Shown in pieces: positions 61,490-64,000 of a DNA stretch of 64,000 bases. This DNA comes from Neckera pumila (lineage: Eukaryota; Streptophyta; Bryopsida; Hypnales; Neckeraceae): positions 24,039,660-24,103,659 of the forward strand of contig OZ018414.1 of NCBI GenBank assembly GCA_963969595.1, given 5' to 3'. The stretch's first letter is position 1; every line of letters begins with the position of its first letter. Below the pieces are notes generated by a model, which saw only the letters and a program-made list of their open reading frames with translations, was not told the DNA's origin and made no database searches. Made by a program: the position numbers and the translations under genes.

Positions 61490-62885
61490 GGACATTGACT
61501 ACTGAATGTTTTGTATAAGTTTTAAAATTTTCAAATCACTATAAATTTCTTAAAAAAAAATGAAGAAAATTCATATCAAATGCAAAATGTACTGAAAAAT
61601 ATAAAAATTTTAGCATAGATAGATGTACATTATAGTGTATAACTTCATGGTAAAAAACAAAATTATCTTGTCACTCGAAATTAGAAAATCAACAATCTAT
61701 GGTTATATAGTGACTAACAAAATTGAGACATTGAGTGCAAATGTGAAATGTTTTCATTCAAACAACTATACCATAAGCATCAGTGGACAAAGTCCAAAAG
61801 TGGATATACAAAAGTTGTAGTGTGCGACATACTACACATTACTATGGAAGTTTGAAGAAAAAAATAGTTGTGAATTGAAAGAAAATTAATTTCAAAATTA
61901 GCCATGATGAAAACTTGGTTTTGTTTACTATTGTTTGGAATTACTTTATTTTTTGTCAATTTTTTCATGTAACTCTGAAGAAAAAAAATTTGTACCTTGG
62001 CATGTTGATAGACATCATTTTAGATTGTTGTACACCAAAATTGAAGGAAATTGGCATTTATAAAATTCAAATTATCATGGTTCGTTTCATAAAACTGAAA
62101 ATTGCCAAAATTTACACTAACCTTTATAAAAAGTTTAGTTTTTTGATGAAAAGGACCATGATCATTTTATTTTTTGTATTTTTTTGATCAATTATGTGCA
62201 TTATGAACTCTAGTATTCATACAAAAATTGAATGCATTATATATAGCTATAAAATATAAACTAAATACATTATTTATTTCAATAAATATTTCAAATACAA
62301 GGGCATTAAGGTATAACAATGGTCTATGTTGCACCCTATACTATCTCTACAATGTCTAATGCAATCCCATGATCTCAATTTCAAAAAGAAACTCAAATAC
62401 TGAAAGAATTAACATCATTTGCATGTTTGTCAAATTGTTGATATTTAAAATTCTATAAATGCCAATTTTCTTCAATTTTTGTGTACAACAATCTGAAATG
62501 ATGTATACCAACATCCCAAGGCACAAAAAGTTTTTTTGGAGTTATAGAAAAAAATTGACAAAAGATAAAGTAATTCCAAACAATAGTAAATAAAACCGAG
62601 TTTTTGACATGGCTAATTTTGAAATTAGTTTTCTTTCAAATCACAACTATTTTTTTCTTCAAACTTCTATAGTAATGTATAGTATATCGGACACCACAAT
62701 TATTATATATTCACTTTTGGACTTTGTCCATTAATACTTATGTTAAGTTGTTTGAAGGAAAACAATTTAGATTTGTATTCAATTTTGTTAGTTATTGTAG
62801 ACACAAAGTTCATATTGCTATAAAATAGTGAAATTTATAAATTTTCAAAATTTCCAATTGGAGTAAGACTACAATGGATAACCTT
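61490..62885. mobile_element. Large 1.4-kb inverted-repeat element
   Basis: The arm at about 61490-62090 is mirrored at about 62435-62885. Examples: GTCCAAAAGTGGATATACAA versus ATATTCACTTTTGGACTTTG, and GGAATTACTTTATTTTTTGT versus ACAAAAGATAAAGTAATTCC. A loop of about 340 bp lies between. It holds only short, repeat-derived reading frames. The outer edges are approximate. Confidence 0.8.
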
Positions 62886-64000
62886 CATTTCATTAGTTGA
62901 ATTCAAATTCAAAAACATCATTTTTATAGCTGAAATTCACATAAAGATAAAATGGCAAGAAATGGCCAAAATACACTACAAGGGTGATCCATGGACTGAG
63001 CATTTTTTTGCATTAGAAAAGTCGATAAGATCATAATGAGGGACTTTGCAATACTATTTTCTCAAAATATACTCAAATATTATTCTCCAAATAAATAAAT
63101 TGGATGAAAAAATATTTTTTTCCATCCTACAGTGCCAAGTGAAGTCATCCATCAAACACTTGATAATTGTAGTAGCACTACAGGGTTACCAGTGAAGTCA
63201 TCCATCAAACACTTGATAATTGTAGTAGCACTACAGGGTTACTAGTGAAGTCATCCATTGGACCTTTTGGGTTTGCAATGTCTTGACACGCCCCCCATGA
63301 CTAAAGTAGTTACAAAAATTGCTTGGATTATTGGACCAATAGGTTCATTATTTGTTTGTAATCTAATCAAGTCATCCACTGGCCACTTTGGGGCCTCAGC
63401 GTCCTTTAAGGACTAACCTCTAAAGATCTACACATCTAAAAAGTGAAAGTGCCTGGGTCAACTTTGATTATAACTTTCAGAATAACCGCTTTTAGTATTT
63501 CATTTAAATTAAGAAAATGAAGCTTTACAAATTTTCTTTATACTCCATCTTACAAAATTTGAATTTTTTTGAAAATTGAAAGAATTATTGAAATTGCAAG
63601 CTTCATATTTTAGAATCCAAATTACACAATATTGCGTTTATTTCATTCATATTTTCTTCTCTTTAAACATTTTCTTAAAACTTAAATTACAAAATATACT
63701 TCTCACTTCATCTTTTATTCATTATAATTTTTTTAAATTATTCTAATATATTTATAATTAATACAGTTTTATTTTTTCTAGTGTATTTTGTGCCGTTGCC
63801 ATAGTAAAAATAAGAGTAAAAATCTTTTTCTAATTTTTGAATTCATTAAAAGTTTGAAACTCAATAACTTTCACCACATAGATTCAAACGCCACAAAACA
63901 AAGCCCGTACACCCTTCCTTGCCAAGGGTTTTCTAACAATACTAAGCACGTGACCGGGGGATGTATAATCCAGGAGATCTTACCGTGACAAACAAATAAA
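62886..64000. other. Intergenic right edge
   Basis: It holds the 53-bp tandem repeat and, at about 63300-63410, a fragment (ATTGCTTGGATTATTGGACC) also seen beside repeat copies A and B. The last 150 bases become GC-richer but no gene is clear. Confidence 0.4.
63138..63260. repeat. 53-bp tandem repeat, 2.3 copies
   Basis: AGTGAAGTCATCCATCAAAC starts at 63138 and 63191, and a partial third starts at 63244. The first two copies are almost identical, so the duplication is recent. Confidence 0.9.

Noticed and set aside
60699..61490. Second Stowaway element from TACTCCATC to GGGAGTA
   Set aside because: The two ends do not match as inverted repeats beyond a few bases.

Overview
The window looks like nuclear DNA of a plant, probably a non-seed land plant or other streptophyte. 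It has two clear multi-exon genes with GT-AG introns, CCCTAAA-type telomere motifs, plant-style MITEs (Stowaway, CACTA, foldback) and a plant-type Mutator-like transposase. I cannot name the species. By eye the DNA is AT-rich and mostly repetitive, with GC-richer islands at about 15.4-20.6, 27.5-28.5 and 55.1-58.0 kb.

Two host genes are well supported, both on the + strand. The first (779-4257, 9 exons, 272 aa) encodes a thioredoxin-fold protein of the peroxiredoxin-like-1 type with a CNHC motif and a plastid-like N-terminus. The second (16858-20327, 8 exons, 363 aa) encodes an acireductone dioxygenase-like protein that keeps all four metal ligands but has long extra N- and C-terminal regions. 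Copies of one short MITE family sit in and around it, including in two of its introns.

The most striking object is a 14.65 kb insertion (31231-45883). Imperfect terminal inverted repeats bound it, and a perfect 10-bp direct repeat (CAACAAATCA) flanks it. It splits an otherwise continuous copy of a local repeat. Inside are two divergently arranged, decayed genes. Rightward runs a Mutator-like transposase with a zinc cluster, a DDE-type core and a SWIM finger. Leftward runs an unrecognised multi-exon gene with a DGNHR motif resembling the ParB/sulfiredoxin signature. Small palindromes carrying CCGTCGGATCCGACGG-like centres lie in the introns of both genes.

The rest is a repeat landscape. It includes about eight copies of a roughly 0.9 kb family bounded by TTAA and CCCCTAAAGGCCC-type ends (piggyBac-like in form). 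There is a CACTA MITE with a 3-bp target duplication whose empty site can be read from sister copies in the window, and a Stowaway/mariner-type element with TA duplication. Foldback elements lie at 11.0, 59.9 and 61.5-62.9 kb, a cluster of 240-bp MITEs at 58.1-59.0 kb, and several short tandem arrays. I found no convincing tRNA, rRNA or CRISPR.
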